From Acetoanaerobium pronyense (GTDB lineage Bacteria; Bacillota; Clostridia; Peptostreptococcales; Filifactoraceae): 64,000 nucleotides of DNA. The notes below the pieces were generated by a model. The model ran no database searches, was not told the DNA's origin, and was given only the letters and a program-made list of their open reading frames with translations. The stretch's first letter is position 1. The number at the start of each line of letters is the position of its first letter. Shown here piece after piece: positions 17,801 to 24,945 of the stretch. The stretch lies in assembly GCF_017874355.1 (NCBI RefSeq), contig NZ_JAGGLI010000007.1, positions 34,126-98,125 of the forward strand, given 5' to 3'. The position numbers and the translations under genes are program-made.

Positions 17801-19805
17801 GGTTGCATATGTAACAGATGAAAATAGACTCGTTATGAAATACAAAGACTCTGTGATTGTAGACATTAGCAGAGAGTTTTTAGATAGCAGTGGAGTTACA
17901 TCTTATCAGGATATAGAGATAGATATTCCAGCTTCAGTTAACTTTATAGAAGGAAAAGATATCAGTAATATAAAAATTGCACTACTTGATAAAATGAAGG
18001 ATTTAAATACCTGCAGTAAAAAAGGACTTGTAGAGAGGTTTGATAGCTCTATAGGAGCAGGGTCTTTATTCATACCTCTTGGTGGGAAGAATCAGCTTAC
18101 CCCACCCCAAGGTATGGTATCTCTAGTTCCATCATTAAAGGGAGATACAACCACAGCATCTATAATGACATATGGATACAATCCATATCTTAGTGAAGAG
18201 AGTCCATTTCATGGAGCTTACTATGCAGTTATAGACTCAGTGAGTAAGATAGCAGCTATAGGTGGAGATGTATCTAAGGTTAGACTGTCATTTCAGGAAT
18301 ACTTTGAAAAGCTTGGAGAAGACTCACTTAAATGGGGCAAGCCTTTTGCAGCACTTTTAGGGTCTCTAAGAGCTCAGATGGATTTAAATATCCCTGCAAT
18401 TGGTGGCAAGGACTCTATGTCTGGAACATATAAGGATATTAATGTCCCTCCAACCCTTATATCATTCGCAGTTACTACTTCGGATATAGATGAAATAATT
18501 TCAGGAGAACTAAAACAATCAGGTAGCTATATAGGAGTTATATCTACACCTGTGGATGAAGATGGACTTCTTGATATGGATATATTTAAAGACAACCTTA
18601 AGCTTCTTAAAAATCTTAAAGCAAAAGGCAAGCTACTTTCTGCATATGCAGGAGGACATGACGGCCTTCTAGGAGGACTATCAAAGATGGCTGTTGGAAA
18701 CTCTATTGGACTTGACATTAAGGACCTTGACTACAAAGAAGCATTAAAGCCTATATATGGTTCATTTATAGTAGAGCTTAGTGAAGAAGATAACTCAGTT
18801 ACTGAGCTAGGAGTTACAATAGATGAAAAGATAATCAAGATAGGACATGTGGTTGAGATACCTCTTGAAGATATAAGAGAGTCTTACGAAAGAACACTTG
18901 AGAGCATATTCCCAACAGGAAACATGGAGGCAAAAAAAGATATATTTGACTATGAAGCTATAGGCCAAAGCGCTAAATCACTATCAAGGGCGAATATAAA
19001 AATTTCAAAGCCAAATGTAATTATCCCGGTATTCCCAGGATCGAACTGTGAATATGACAGCGCTATGGCATTTGAAAAAGCAGGAGCTACCTCAAAGATT
19101 CAGGTATTTAAAAACCTTACTTTAAAAGATATAGAAGAGTCTATACTTGAGCTTGAAAAATCAATCAGAAGCTCTCAAATCCTTATGATACCTGGAGGCT
19201 TTAGCCTTGGAGATGAACCAGACGGCTCAGGAAAATTCATAGCGGCAGTTCTTAGAAACGAAAGAATAAAAGATGCTATAAACGAGCTACTAGAAAGAAA
19301 TGACGGCCTCATCCTAGGAATATGCAACGGATTCCAGGCCCTTATAAAGACAGGATTACTGCCTTATGGAGAAATAAAAGAGCTGGATGCAAGCTCTCCA
19401 ACCCTTACCCACAACGAAGTGGGAAGACACGTAGCCCAGTTTGTAAAGACCAAGGTAATGAGCAATAGTTCACCTTGGACAGTAGGGATGAATGTAGGAG
19501 AAATCCATGATATTCCAGTATCCCATGGAGAAGGAAGATTCATAGGAAGTGAAGAATTCATCAAAAAGCTTTATGCAAATGGACAGGTTGCATTCTCATA
19601 TGTAGATGAAAGTGGAGCCCTTTCCATGAACAGACCATTCAATCCAAACGGCTCATTTGGAGCAATAGAAGGAATCACAAGCCCATGCGGAAAGATACTA
19701 GGTAAGATGGGCCATACAGAAAGAGTCCAAAAAGGCCTTTACAAAAACTACAAAGTAGATACAAAACAAAACCTATTTGAAAACGGAGTATCCTACTTCA
19801 AATAA
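14811..19805 (+). CDS. purDL: PurD-PurL fusion: GAR synthetase joined to FGAM synthetase
   Basis: 1664 residues in one open frame. Residues 1-416 are a complete GAR synthetase (IGSGAREHAIA, ATP-grasp region with KADGLCAGKGV, EFNTRFGDPETQ). From Met417 (VKRVYTCKKDKFDLEA) the sequence is a complete clostridial-type FGAM synthetase of about 1248 residues: DTYWSDHCRHTTF, FKNETHNHPTEIEPFGGA, then the glutaminase domain with Cys1505 in LGICNGFQAL and a GHTER triad region. The two enzymes make consecutive steps separated only by PurN. An ATG at 16059 with a weak upstream AAAGGA could still give separate PurL. The ATG at 14811 follows AGGAGG. A sequencing error that removed a stop is the main alternative. 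Confidence 0.93.
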   Translation: MDVLIIGSGAREHAIAYKLKQSKKVEDIYVAPGNAGIAQIATCIDINANDDSELLKFAYENQIDLTIVGPEDPLCAGIVDLFEAHDLKIYGPHRVAAELEGSKSFAKEFMIRNDIPTAKYLKTKDLTEAKKAYKDMLEGSIYKKAVIKADGLCAGKGVLVGESIEQGYEFLEDVLNSNVFGDTHVVIEEYLEGTEASLLCFVDKGTIIPMPTAKDHKKISEGEKGPNTGGMGTFSPNHIADAYMDEMMEKVAIPFHKGLEKENMSYRGIIFFGIMLTSEGIKVLEFNTRFGDPETQSILMRLETDLLDIFTASLEDKLDTLVIKWSDKKALTLVLASQGYPSKYEKGLKITGLEEAEGTIFHAGTKKLGQDIVTNGGRVLSLTTLGDTLDEAYEKAYYMADKIDFKGKTFRKDIGPMVKRVYTCKKDKFDLEAMSLLKELKESYGIKLESIKPYQRYDIEGLTDLEIEKIKGTILSEPPVDDIYTGEEAFKLEKTLKNPLVVQFHKGQYDQREDGLLQSIAVALSKEDVKARSSRVFEITGDITEDEMKIIKKHLINPVDQEQGDMKLPSILSEDEIQIEDEKSIEGFISMNEEELDAFYNENSLAMKLEDLKFFRDYFKNEEKRDPSRAELAIVDTYWSDHCRHTTFNTIIKDIRFRETANLAIEKAFLKTYEDYINMRNETHKKDKPVSLMDMATIMAKSMRGKGELEDLEVSDEINACSVKIKVKVNGEDEDYLLMFKNETHNHPTEIEPFGGASTCLGGAIRDPLSGRSYVYQAMRVTGSADPREPLSSTLEGKLPQKKITTEAARGYSSYGNQIGLCTGLVDEVYHQGFKAKRMEVGAVIGAAPLENVKREKPASGDVIVLIGGRTGRDGVGGATGSSKEQTEKSIEISSAEVQKGNAPSERKLQRLFRNEKAAKLIKKCNDFGAGGVSVAIGELADGLLVHLDKVPLKYKGLTPMEIAISESQERMACVLDPKDLEEFLALCHEENIEGTVVAYVTDENRLVMKYKDSVIVDISREFLDSSGVTSYQDIEIDIPASVNFIEGKDISNIKIALLDKMKDLNTCSKKGLVERFDSSIGAGSLFIPLGGKNQLTPPQGMVSLVPSLKGDTTTASIMTYGYNPYLSEESPFHGAYYAVIDSVSKIAAIGGDVSKVRLSFQEYFEKLGEDSLKWGKPFAALLGSLRAQMDLNIPAIGGKDSMSGTYKDINVPPTLISFAVTTSDIDEIISGELKQSGSYIGVISTPVDEDGLLDMDIFKDNLKLLKNLKAKGKLLSAYAGGHDGLLGGLSKMAVGNSIGLDIKDLDYKEALKPIYGSFIVELSEEDNSVTELGVTIDEKIIKIGHVVEIPLEDIRESYERTLESIFPTGNMEAKKDIFDYEAIGQSAKSLSRANIKISKPNVIIPVFPGSNCEYDSAMAFEKAGATSKIQVFKNLTLKDIEESILELEKSIRSSQILMIPGGFSLGDEPDGSGKFIAAVLRNERIKDAINELLERNDGLILGICNGFQALIKTGLLPYGEIKELDASSPTLTHNEVGRHVAQFVKTKVMSNSSPWTVGMNVGEIHDIPVSHGEGRFIGSEEFIKKLYANGQVAFSYVDESGALSMNRPFNPNGSFGAIEGITSPCGKILGKMGHTERVQKGLYKNYKVDTKQNLFENGVSYFK

Positions 19806-19819
19806 CCCCACCGGGACGC

Positions 19820-19839
19820 GGGGACGTATCCACTGTCCC
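19820..19839 (+). repeat. REP-like repeat copy D
   Basis: GGGGACGTATCCACTGTCCC, 14 bp after the purDL stop. It is followed by CAATCACCAAAAAAGCTGAC (19843-19862), which is repeated after copy F at 20980-20998 with one A fewer. Confidence 0.9.
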
Positions 19840-19872
19840 GCCCAATCACCAAAAAAGCTGACCAAAAATATT

Positions 19873-19917
19873 AAGCCCGCAAGCCTCTAGATTTATCCAT
19901 GAGCTTGCGGGCTTTTT
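19873..19917 (+). terminator. Rho-independent terminator of the pur operon
   Basis: AAGCCCGCAAGC pairs with GCTTGCGGGCTT across an 18-base loop, followed by TTTTTCTTTT. Confidence 0.9.
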
Positions 19918-19936
19918 CTTTTGTCTTTTGAGACGC

Positions 19937-19956
19937 GGGGACGTATCTATTGTCCC
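19937..19956 (+). repeat. REP-like repeat copy E
   Basis: GGGGACGTATCTATTGTCCC, identical to copies C and F. It lies after the pur terminator and 28 bp before the fic promoter, the one copy not directly behind a stop codon. Confidence 0.9.
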
Positions 19957-19984
19957 ACTTTTCACCTTTTCCGACCCTAAATCC

Positions 19985-20013
19985 TTGACATTATTCCGAG
20001 CGCGGCATAATAT
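19985..20013 (+). promoter_or_regulatory. Strong promoter of the fic gene
   Basis: TTGACA (19985-19990), a 17-bp spacer with a GC-rich GAGCGCGGC stretch, and TAATAT (20008-20013), about 20 bp before the start codon. The short leader carries AGAGAGGTG. Confidence 0.75.
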
Positions 20014-20032
20014 TAAAGAGAGGTGAAAAGTA

Positions 20033-20950
20033 ATGAAATATATTACAGCTAAAGAAGCTAGTGAAAGATGGAAGATAAGTGACAGAAGGATTAGAGCTCT
20101 TTGTAAAGAAGGCAGAATAGAAGGTGCTTTAAAAATAGAAGGCAGATGGCTTGTTCCAAATGAAGCCTCAAAACCAGTAGACGCTAGAGAGTCAAATAAG
20201 AAAAAATATTTAGGATTAAATTATGACTTCACCTATATAGACTCACTTAAAAATAAAATTGATAGCCATAGACCTTTTTCAAAAAGATTGATAAACTCGC
20301 TTCATGAAAAACTAATAATTGAATGGACATATAATACAAATGCAATAGAAGGAAATACTTTGACCATGTCTGAGACTAAAGTTGTTCTTGAAGGTATTAC
20401 AATTGGCGGAAAGACCATGAGAGAGCATCTTGAAGTTATTAATCATAAAGAAGCGATACTATTTGTTGAAGATTTAATTTCAAATAAAGAATCCCTGTCA
20501 GAATGGAATATAAGAAATTTGCACGGACTTATTTTAAAAGGAATCGATAATGAAAATGCAGGAAAATATAGAAAGGAAAATGTGGTTATTGGTGGAGCAA
20601 AGCATATACCACCCAAAAACTTCGAGATAGAAGACTTGATGAAACGTCTAATCCTAGAATACAATAACGAATGGTATAAATATCATCCCATTGTTAGAGC
20701 TACTTTGCTACATGGGGAATTTGTAAAAATCCATCCATTCATAGATGGAAATGGAAGAACATCAAGACTATTATTAAATTTTGAACTAATGAAGAACGGA
20801 TATATACCCATAATAATAAAAAATGAAAACAGAGCAAAATATTATGAAGTGCTTGATGAAGCTCATACTACAATGAATTACAAACCATTTATAGACCTAG
20901 TATCAGACTTAGAAATAGAATCTCAAAGCCTCTGGTTATCAGTAATATAG
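20033..20950 (+). CDS. Fic-family AMP-transferase with N-terminal helix-turn-helix
   Basis: 305 residues. Residues 1-48 look like an excisionase/MerR-type DNA-binding helix-turn-helix (ITAKEASERWKISDRRIRAL). The Fic core holds the complete active-site motif HPFIDGNGRTSR from His234. TNAIEGN at residues 102-108 fits the (S/T)xxxE(G/N) inhibitory helix with Glu106, so the enzyme should be self-inhibited (class II). Fic proteins of this type AMPylate or otherwise modify target proteins; the target is unknown. It has its own promoter and lies alone between repeat copies E and F. Confidence 0.9.
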   Translation: MKYITAKEASERWKISDRRIRALCKEGRIEGALKIEGRWLVPNEASKPVDARESNKKKYLGLNYDFTYIDSLKNKIDSHRPFSKRLINSLHEKLIIEWTYNTNAIEGNTLTMSETKVVLEGITIGGKTMREHLEVINHKEAILFVEDLISNKESLSEWNIRNLHGLILKGIDNENAGKYRKENVVIGGAKHIPPKNFEIEDLMKRLILEYNNEWYKYHPIVRATLLHGEFVKIHPFIDGNGRTSRLLLNFELMKNGYIPIIIKNENRAKYYEVLDEAHTTMNYKPFIDLVSDLEIESQSLWLSVI

Positions 20951-20956
20951 AGCCAC

Positions 20957-20976
20957 GGGGACGTATCTATTGTCCC
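20957..20976 (+). repeat. REP-like repeat copy F
   Basis: GGGGACGTATCTATTGTCCC, 6 bp after the fic stop, in the same orientation as the gene. The downstream flank is shared with copy D. Confidence 0.9.
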
Positions 20977-20987
20977 ACTCAATCACC

Positions 20988-21027
20988 AAAAAGCTGACTT
21001 AGATCAAAATCTAGGCCAGCTTTTTTC
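20988..21027 (+). terminator. Terminator after fic
   Basis: AAAAAGCTGACTTAGAT pairs imperfectly with ATCTAGGCCAGCTTTTTT. Confidence 0.7.
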
Positions 21028-21118
21028 AGCCACAGAACAATTTAGACTTATGGAAAAACTAGTTTTTCCAGCTTTTATCTTAAACTTAATCTGAGAATGT
21101 TATAGTAACTTATAAAAA

Positions 21119-21127
21119 TGGTATAAT
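21119..21127 (+). promoter_or_regulatory. Extended -10 promoter of the toxin-antitoxin pair
   Basis: TGGTATAAT, with a TG extension and no clear -35, about 80 bp before the antitoxin start. Confidence 0.5.
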
Positions 21128-21208
21128 ATAAACAACAATCAATATTTCCAATATATAGAAATTTCCAATAAAATAATGAAGAAACCAAATTGGATTGGAG
21201 GAATAAAA

Positions 21209-21502
21209 ATGGCAGTAAAAAAAGAATATCTTGAAATAAGTCTAAAAAATGACTTCAAGGAAGTATATAAAGCAGAGTCGGAAGGGGCTTTCAATGAGAG
21301 TATAAAGACTTCACTAGCAATAGCTGCTTTTATAGAAAAAAGAGTTACACTTGCAAGAGCAGCGGAGTTAGCAGATAAAGACCTTGATGAATTTATAAAG
21401 ATACTTTCAAGATATAATATAAATTGGATGGATTATACCGAAGAAACTATGGAAGATGATGAGCAAACTCTAGCTGAGTTGAGAGGTATTCACCATGATT
21501 AA
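21209..21502 (+). CDS. UPF0175-family protein, probable antitoxin
   Basis: 97 residues from the ATG at 21209, which has GGAGG 7 bp upstream; an earlier ATG at 21176 has no good site. The sequence contains the UPF0175 layout: a helical start, then LAIAAFIEKRVTLARAAELADKDLDEFIKILSRY. This family pairs with DUF3368 PIN-like proteins in toxin-antitoxin loci. It overlaps the next gene by 8 bp, typical for such pairs. Acting as an antitoxin and autorepressor is inferred from the family and the pairing. Confidence 0.8.
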   Translation: MAVKKEYLEISLKNDFKEVYKAESEGAFNESIKTSLAIAAFIEKRVTLARAAELADKDLDEFIKILSRYNINWMDYTEETMEDDEQTLAELRGIHHD

Positions 21503-21989
21503 GGTAATGTGTAATGCAAGCCCTATAATAGGAATGTCTATTTTGGGAATGCTAAATTTACTCTATAAAATGTTTGATGTATATATAACTGAAGAAGTAT
21601 ATAATGAAATAGTTTCAGGGAAAACTGAAGATGCTATCGGAAAAAAAGAAATTGAAAAAGCTATAAACTTAGGTCAAATTAAGATATATAAAGTAAAAGA
21701 TCAGAACCTAGTAAATAAGCTTTACGGTCATTTGCATAAAGGGGAAATAGAAACAATTATTGGAGCAAAAGAGCTGGATTTAAATTATGTGATAATAGAT
21801 GAAAAATCAGCAAGAAGCTTAGCGAAAAATTTTTTTCTTAAGCCAATTGGAGTAGTTGGTGTATTGCAAAGAGCTAAAGAACTCAATTTAGTAGAAGAAA
21901 TTAAGCCATGTATAGATATTCTTAGAAACAGCGGATTTAGAATATCTGAAAAACTATACGAAGATTTGCTGAAAAAATTAGGGGAATAG
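21495..21989 (+). CDS. DUF3368 PIN-like protein, probable toxin
   Basis: 164 residues. NASPIIGMSILGMLNLLYKMF at the start and HKGEIETIIGAKELDLNYVIIDEKSAR in the middle are the DUF3368 signatures (the latter with conserved Glu and Asp of the PIN fold). The first acidic PIN residue is Asn here, as is common in this family. PIN toxins cut RNA; activity of DUF3368 members is less well established. It is translationally coupled to the antitoxin gene. A REP-like copy starts 6 bp after the stop. Confidence 0.8.
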   Translation: MIKVMCNASPIIGMSILGMLNLLYKMFDVYITEEVYNEIVSGKTEDAIGKKEIEKAINLGQIKIYKVKDQNLVNKLYGHLHKGEIETIIGAKELDLNYVIIDEKSARSLAKNFFLKPIGVVGVLQRAKELNLVEEIKPCIDILRNSGFRISEKLYEDLLKKLGE

Positions 21990-21995
21990 AACCGC

Positions 21996-22015
21996 GGGGA
22001 CGTATCTGTTGTCCC
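21996..22015 (+). repeat. REP-like repeat copy G, left flank of the RAYT gene
   Basis: GGGGACGTATCTGTTGTCCC. It is the exact reverse complement of copy J (22919-22938) on the other side of the transposase gene. The flanks GCG and CGC extend the stem with one bulged G. Confidence 0.9.
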
Positions 22016-22089
22016 GCTGCCTAAAAAAAAGAACCGCTTGTTCACCTTTTTATCAAGCTATTATCATTAGTTTTCTAAGGGGGATTGTC

Positions 22090-22842
22090 ATGCCACGAAT
22101 TCCAAGAACAAAAAGCGCAACGGGAATATATCACGTGATGGTCAGAGGAATCGACAAAAGAAATATCTTTCTAGACGATCAAGACAAAACAGTGTTTTTA
22201 GAAAAACTTGAAAAAGCAAAAGAGAGATCCCAGTTCAAATTATATGGATATTGTTTAATGAACAACCACGTTCATCTACTCATTCATGAAGATGAAGACT
22301 TAGGAAATACAGTTAAAAAAATTACAGTGGGCTATGTTCAGTGGCATAATAATAGACATCTAAGGACAGGACACCTCTTTCAAAATAGATATAAAAGTCA
22401 AAATGTGGAATCAGAACCATATCTTCTAACCGTATTAAGATACATACACCAAAATCCAGTGAAAGCAAATATCACAAGGAGTCCAGAAAACTATAACTGG
22501 AGCAGTTACAACGAATGCATAAAGTCTTACAAAGGTGAGCAATCTTTTTTAGATACTGGTATAATAAGAGAGTATTTCAAGACAGCATCAGACTTTGAAG
22601 AATATATGAATGTAAATACCGAGGAACAATTTTTAGATTACGTAGAATCGAAAAAATACACAGATGATTCATTAAGAGACTTAATAAAAAGAGATTTTGG
22701 CATAGACACCTTAGAAAATTATCCCACTAAGGAGCGAAATGAAATTATAAAAAATATATATTCAAACGAGGGAGTAAGTATTAGACAATTATCAAGAGTG
22801 CTAAATTTAGGGCGATCAACAATAGAACGGGCTATAAAATAG
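22090..22842 (+). CDS. RAYT-type Y1 transposase (REP-associated tyrosine transposase)
   Basis: 250 residues from the ATG at 22090, preceded by AAGGGGG; an upstream in-frame TTG lies inside the repeat. The N-terminal domain has the HUH pair His60/His62 (MNNHVHLLI), TGHLFQNRYKS, and YLLTVLRYIHQNPVKA, where Tyr111 or Tyr118 would be the nucleophile. The last 70 residues (EGVSIRQLSRVLNLGRSTIERA) look like a DNA-binding helix-turn-helix. RAYTs act on REP sequences at single-stranded sites. Inverted repeat copies lie on both sides, which ties this gene to the repeat family. It lacks the ends and guide sequences of an ordinary IS200/IS605. Confidence 0.9.
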   Translation: MPRIPRTKSATGIYHVMVRGIDKRNIFLDDQDKTVFLEKLEKAKERSQFKLYGYCLMNNHVHLLIHEDEDLGNTVKKITVGYVQWHNNRHLRTGHLFQNRYKSQNVESEPYLLTVLRYIHQNPVKANITRSPENYNWSSYNECIKSYKGEQSFLDTGIIREYFKTASDFEEYMNVNTEEQFLDYVESKKYTDDSLRDLIKRDFGIDTLENYPTKERNEIIKNIYSNEGVSIRQLSRVLNLGRSTIERAIK

Positions 22843-22851
22843 GACGGGAGT

Positions 22852-22975
22852 GGGACGCTGGATACGTCCCCCTGTCATGGAATGGGACACTGGATACGTC
22901 CCCTTGTCACTGAGGAGTGGGACAACAGATACGTCCCCTTGTCATTCTCGTCCCCTTGTCATTCTTGTCACTGTC
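22852..22975 (-). repeat. REP-like repeat copies H, I, J in inverted orientation plus partial copies
   Basis: Three full copies on the minus strand at 22852-22871, 22884-22903 and 22919-22938, then two broken units of CGTCCCCTTGTCATTC type up to about 22975. The first starts 9 bp after the transposase stop. Minus-strand cores end in CCAGCGTCCC, CCAGTGTCCC and CTGTTGTCCC. This is the densest cluster in the window. Confidence 0.9.
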
Positions 22976-22991
22976 ATGAAAGGAAGATAAT

Positions 22992-24062
22992 ATGAAAATA
23001 AAAATTGCTGGGCTTGGTCCAGGAAGCATAGACAACATAAGCTTTAGAGCTTATAAGCTATTAACATCAGATGAAAAAATATATATAAGAACAAAGGATC
23101 ACCCTGTAATCAAGGAGCTTAAAGATATGGGGATGAAAGGTACATATCTAGATTATTTTTATGAAGAGAACCCTTCTTTTGAAAAGGTCTATGAAAATAT
23201 AGCGGCCTTTCTTATCGAGAAGGCTAAATCAGAAAATGAGATAGTATATGCAGTGCCAGGCCATCCATATGTTGCTGAGAGTACAGTTACTATACTTGAA
23301 CAAATGGCGAAAGATGAAGGTATAGATGTAGAGGTTTACCCGTCTATGAGCTTTATAGACGCCATGTTTGCAGCTGTAAAAAGGGACCCGTCAAATGGAT
23401 TTGAGCTTATGGATGCATTTACCATAGATGAAGATAATATAGAAGTGAATAAAGACCTTGTAATTACTCAGGTATATGACGATATGACCGCATCAGATGT
23501 AAAGTTGAAATTAATGGAAGTTTATGACGACGAGCAGGAAATCCTCCTTGTGAAAAACGCGGGCATCAAAGAAACCCAGCTTGTAAAATCCGTAAAACTA
23601 TATGAAATGGATAGAAACCTCTGGGAATACGACCACCTTACATCCATATATATCAAATCCGTGAATGAAAAGAAATTTAGCTCACTAAAGGACCTTATAG
23701 AGATAGTAAGGACTCTTAGAGGGGAGAATGGATGCCCATGGGACAAAAAACAAACTCACATGTCACTCAAGGATCATATAGTCGAGGAAGCTACAGAAGT
23801 AAAAGAAGCAATAGAGAATGATGACATAGACAATCTAATCGAAGAACTAGGGGATGTGCTCCTTCATATAGTATTTCATAGCGAGCTTGGAAGGGAAGAT
23901 GGTTACTTTAACCTTAGAGATGTAACCGATGGAATATCAAAAAAACTAATTCGTAGGCACCCTCATGTATTCACAGACCTAGAGATAGATGAGAAAGATT
24001 TACCAAAAATGTGGGAAAATTTGAAAAAAATGGAAAAAATCAATAAAAATATTGAAAAATAG
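22992..24062 (+). CDS. YabN-type tetrapyrrole methylase-MazG fusion, short form
   Basis: 356 residues. Residues 1-225 form a tetrapyrrole-methylase-like domain (GLGPGSIDNISFRAY, VYAVPGHPYVAEST). Residues about 235-350 are one MazG domain with the LRGENGCPWDKKQTH start and the metal-binding EEATEVKEAI and EELGDVLLHIVFHSE motifs. YabN/MazG fusions are usually about 480-490 residues with a second MazG half; here the protein ends right after the first. MazG proteins hydrolyse nucleoside triphosphates. AAAGGAAG precedes the ATG. It stands before hup as in many Clostridia. Confidence 0.85.
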   Translation: MKIKIAGLGPGSIDNISFRAYKLLTSDEKIYIRTKDHPVIKELKDMGMKGTYLDYFYEENPSFEKVYENIAAFLIEKAKSENEIVYAVPGHPYVAESTVTILEQMAKDEGIDVEVYPSMSFIDAMFAAVKRDPSNGFELMDAFTIDEDNIEVNKDLVITQVYDDMTASDVKLKLMEVYDDEQEILLVKNAGIKETQLVKSVKLYEMDRNLWEYDHLTSIYIKSVNEKKFSSLKDLIEIVRTLRGENGCPWDKKQTHMSLKDHIVEEATEVKEAIENDDIDNLIEELGDVLLHIVFHSELGREDGYFNLRDVTDGISKKLIRRHPHVFTDLEIDEKDLPKMWENLKKMEKINKNIEK

Positions 24063-24073
24063 CGAAATTGAGG

Positions 24074-24103
24074 TTGACTTAATGCAAATGGGGAATATAC
24101 AAT
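24074..24103 (+). promoter_or_regulatory. Promoter and structured leader of hup
   Basis: TTGACT (24074-24079), 18-bp spacer, TACAAT (24098-24103). The roughly 150-base leader holds two small hairpins near its end: GCTTAG/CTAAGC (24198-24213) and ATGTAG/CTACAT (24217-24234). Confidence 0.55.
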
Positions 24104-24258
24104 AAGAGTAAGACAGGCCAATACATCCCGATGAGATTGAACTGATTTTTTAAAGTTTTGACTGACCTTTTAATTTTTTACCCAAAAGGAAAGATTCGCT
24201 TAGAAATCTAAGCAACATGTAGTAAAAGCTACATACAATATAAGGAGGTATATATAAA

Positions 24259-24537
24259 ATGAACAAAGCTGAATTAGTAGCAAAAATGGCAGAAAAAAGT
24301 GGACTTACTAAAAAGGATGCAGAGGGAGCTCTTAACTCTTTCATGGCGTCTGTAGAAGAAGCACTTGTTGCTGGAGAGAAAGTACAACTTGTAGGATTTG
24401 GAACTTTCGAAACAAGAGAAAGAGCTGCTAGAGAGGGAAGAAACCCTAGAGACCCTAAGAAAAAAATAAAAATACCTGCTTCAAAAGCTCCAGTATTCAA
24501 AGCTGGAAAAGGATTAAAAGAAAAAGTAAACCAATAA
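24259..24537 (+). CDS. hup: HU-type DNA-binding protein
   Basis: 92 residues, the normal HU size. MNKAELVAKMAEKSGLTKKDAE and the GFGTFETRERAAREGRNP arm segment are the family hallmarks. HU bends and compacts DNA and probably is abundant. AAGGAGG lies about 12 bp before the ATG. It has its own promoter and terminator. Confidence 0.97.
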   Translation: MNKAELVAKMAEKSGLTKKDAEGALNSFMASVEEALVAGEKVQLVGFGTFETRERAAREGRNPRDPKKKIKIPASKAPVFKAGKGLKEKVNQ

Positions 24538-24557
24538 ATAATATAAAAAAGACAAAG

Positions 24558-24586
24558 ACTACAGGGCCTCCTGTAGTTTTGTTTTA
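24558..24586 (+). terminator. Terminator of hup
   Basis: ACTACAGG pairs with CCTGTAGT around GCCT, followed by TTTTGTTTT. Confidence 0.85.
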
Positions 24587-24701
24587 TATAAAACATCAAG
24601 GCCTAAAGTCTTAGATTAAATTTACTTAGCACTATAAATTTCTATAAATAGATTTTTAAGCTTTGTTTTTAGGGCTTGAGTTTACAGGAGGAAATAAAGT
24701 T

Positions 24702-24944
24702 ATGAGATTAGATAAATTTTTAAAAGTATCAAGAATAATCAAAAGACGAACAGTCGCAAAGGATGCATCTGAAGCTGGAGTTGTCCTAATTAATGGCAAA
24801 GAAGCAAAAGCCTCATCAAAAGTAAAGGTTGGAGACATACTAGAAGTCCAATTTGGGCAAAACACACTAAAAGTCAGAGTAAAGGATATAAAAGAGCATG
24901 TCACAAAAGATACTGCATCGGAGCTTTATGAGGTAGTTGAGTAA
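24702..24944 (+). CDS. rqcP: RqcP/YabO, S4-domain RNA-binding protein
   Basis: 80 residues from the ATG at 24702, which follows GGAGG; an upstream in-frame codon at 24663 has none. MRLDKFLKVSRIIKRRTVAKDA is the S4 RNA-binding domain. RqcP works with RqcH on stalled 50S subunits in ribosome rescue (Ala tailing). In spore-forming relatives yabP and yabQ come next; here divIC follows directly. Confidence 0.92.
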   Translation: MRLDKFLKVSRIIKRRTVAKDASEAGVVLINGKEAKASSKVKVGDILEVQFGQNTLKVRVKDIKEHVTKDTASELYEVVE

Positions 24945-24945
24945 G

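Noticed and set aside
22090..22842. Ordinary IS200/IS605 element
   Set aside because: The protein is longer than TnpA of IS200, has an extra C-terminal helix-turn-helix and RAYT-type motifs, and the ends are short REP-like repeats.
11416..22975. CRISPR array
   Set aside because: The repeats are dispersed, irregularly spaced, mixed in orientation and without spacers of even length; no cas genes are present.
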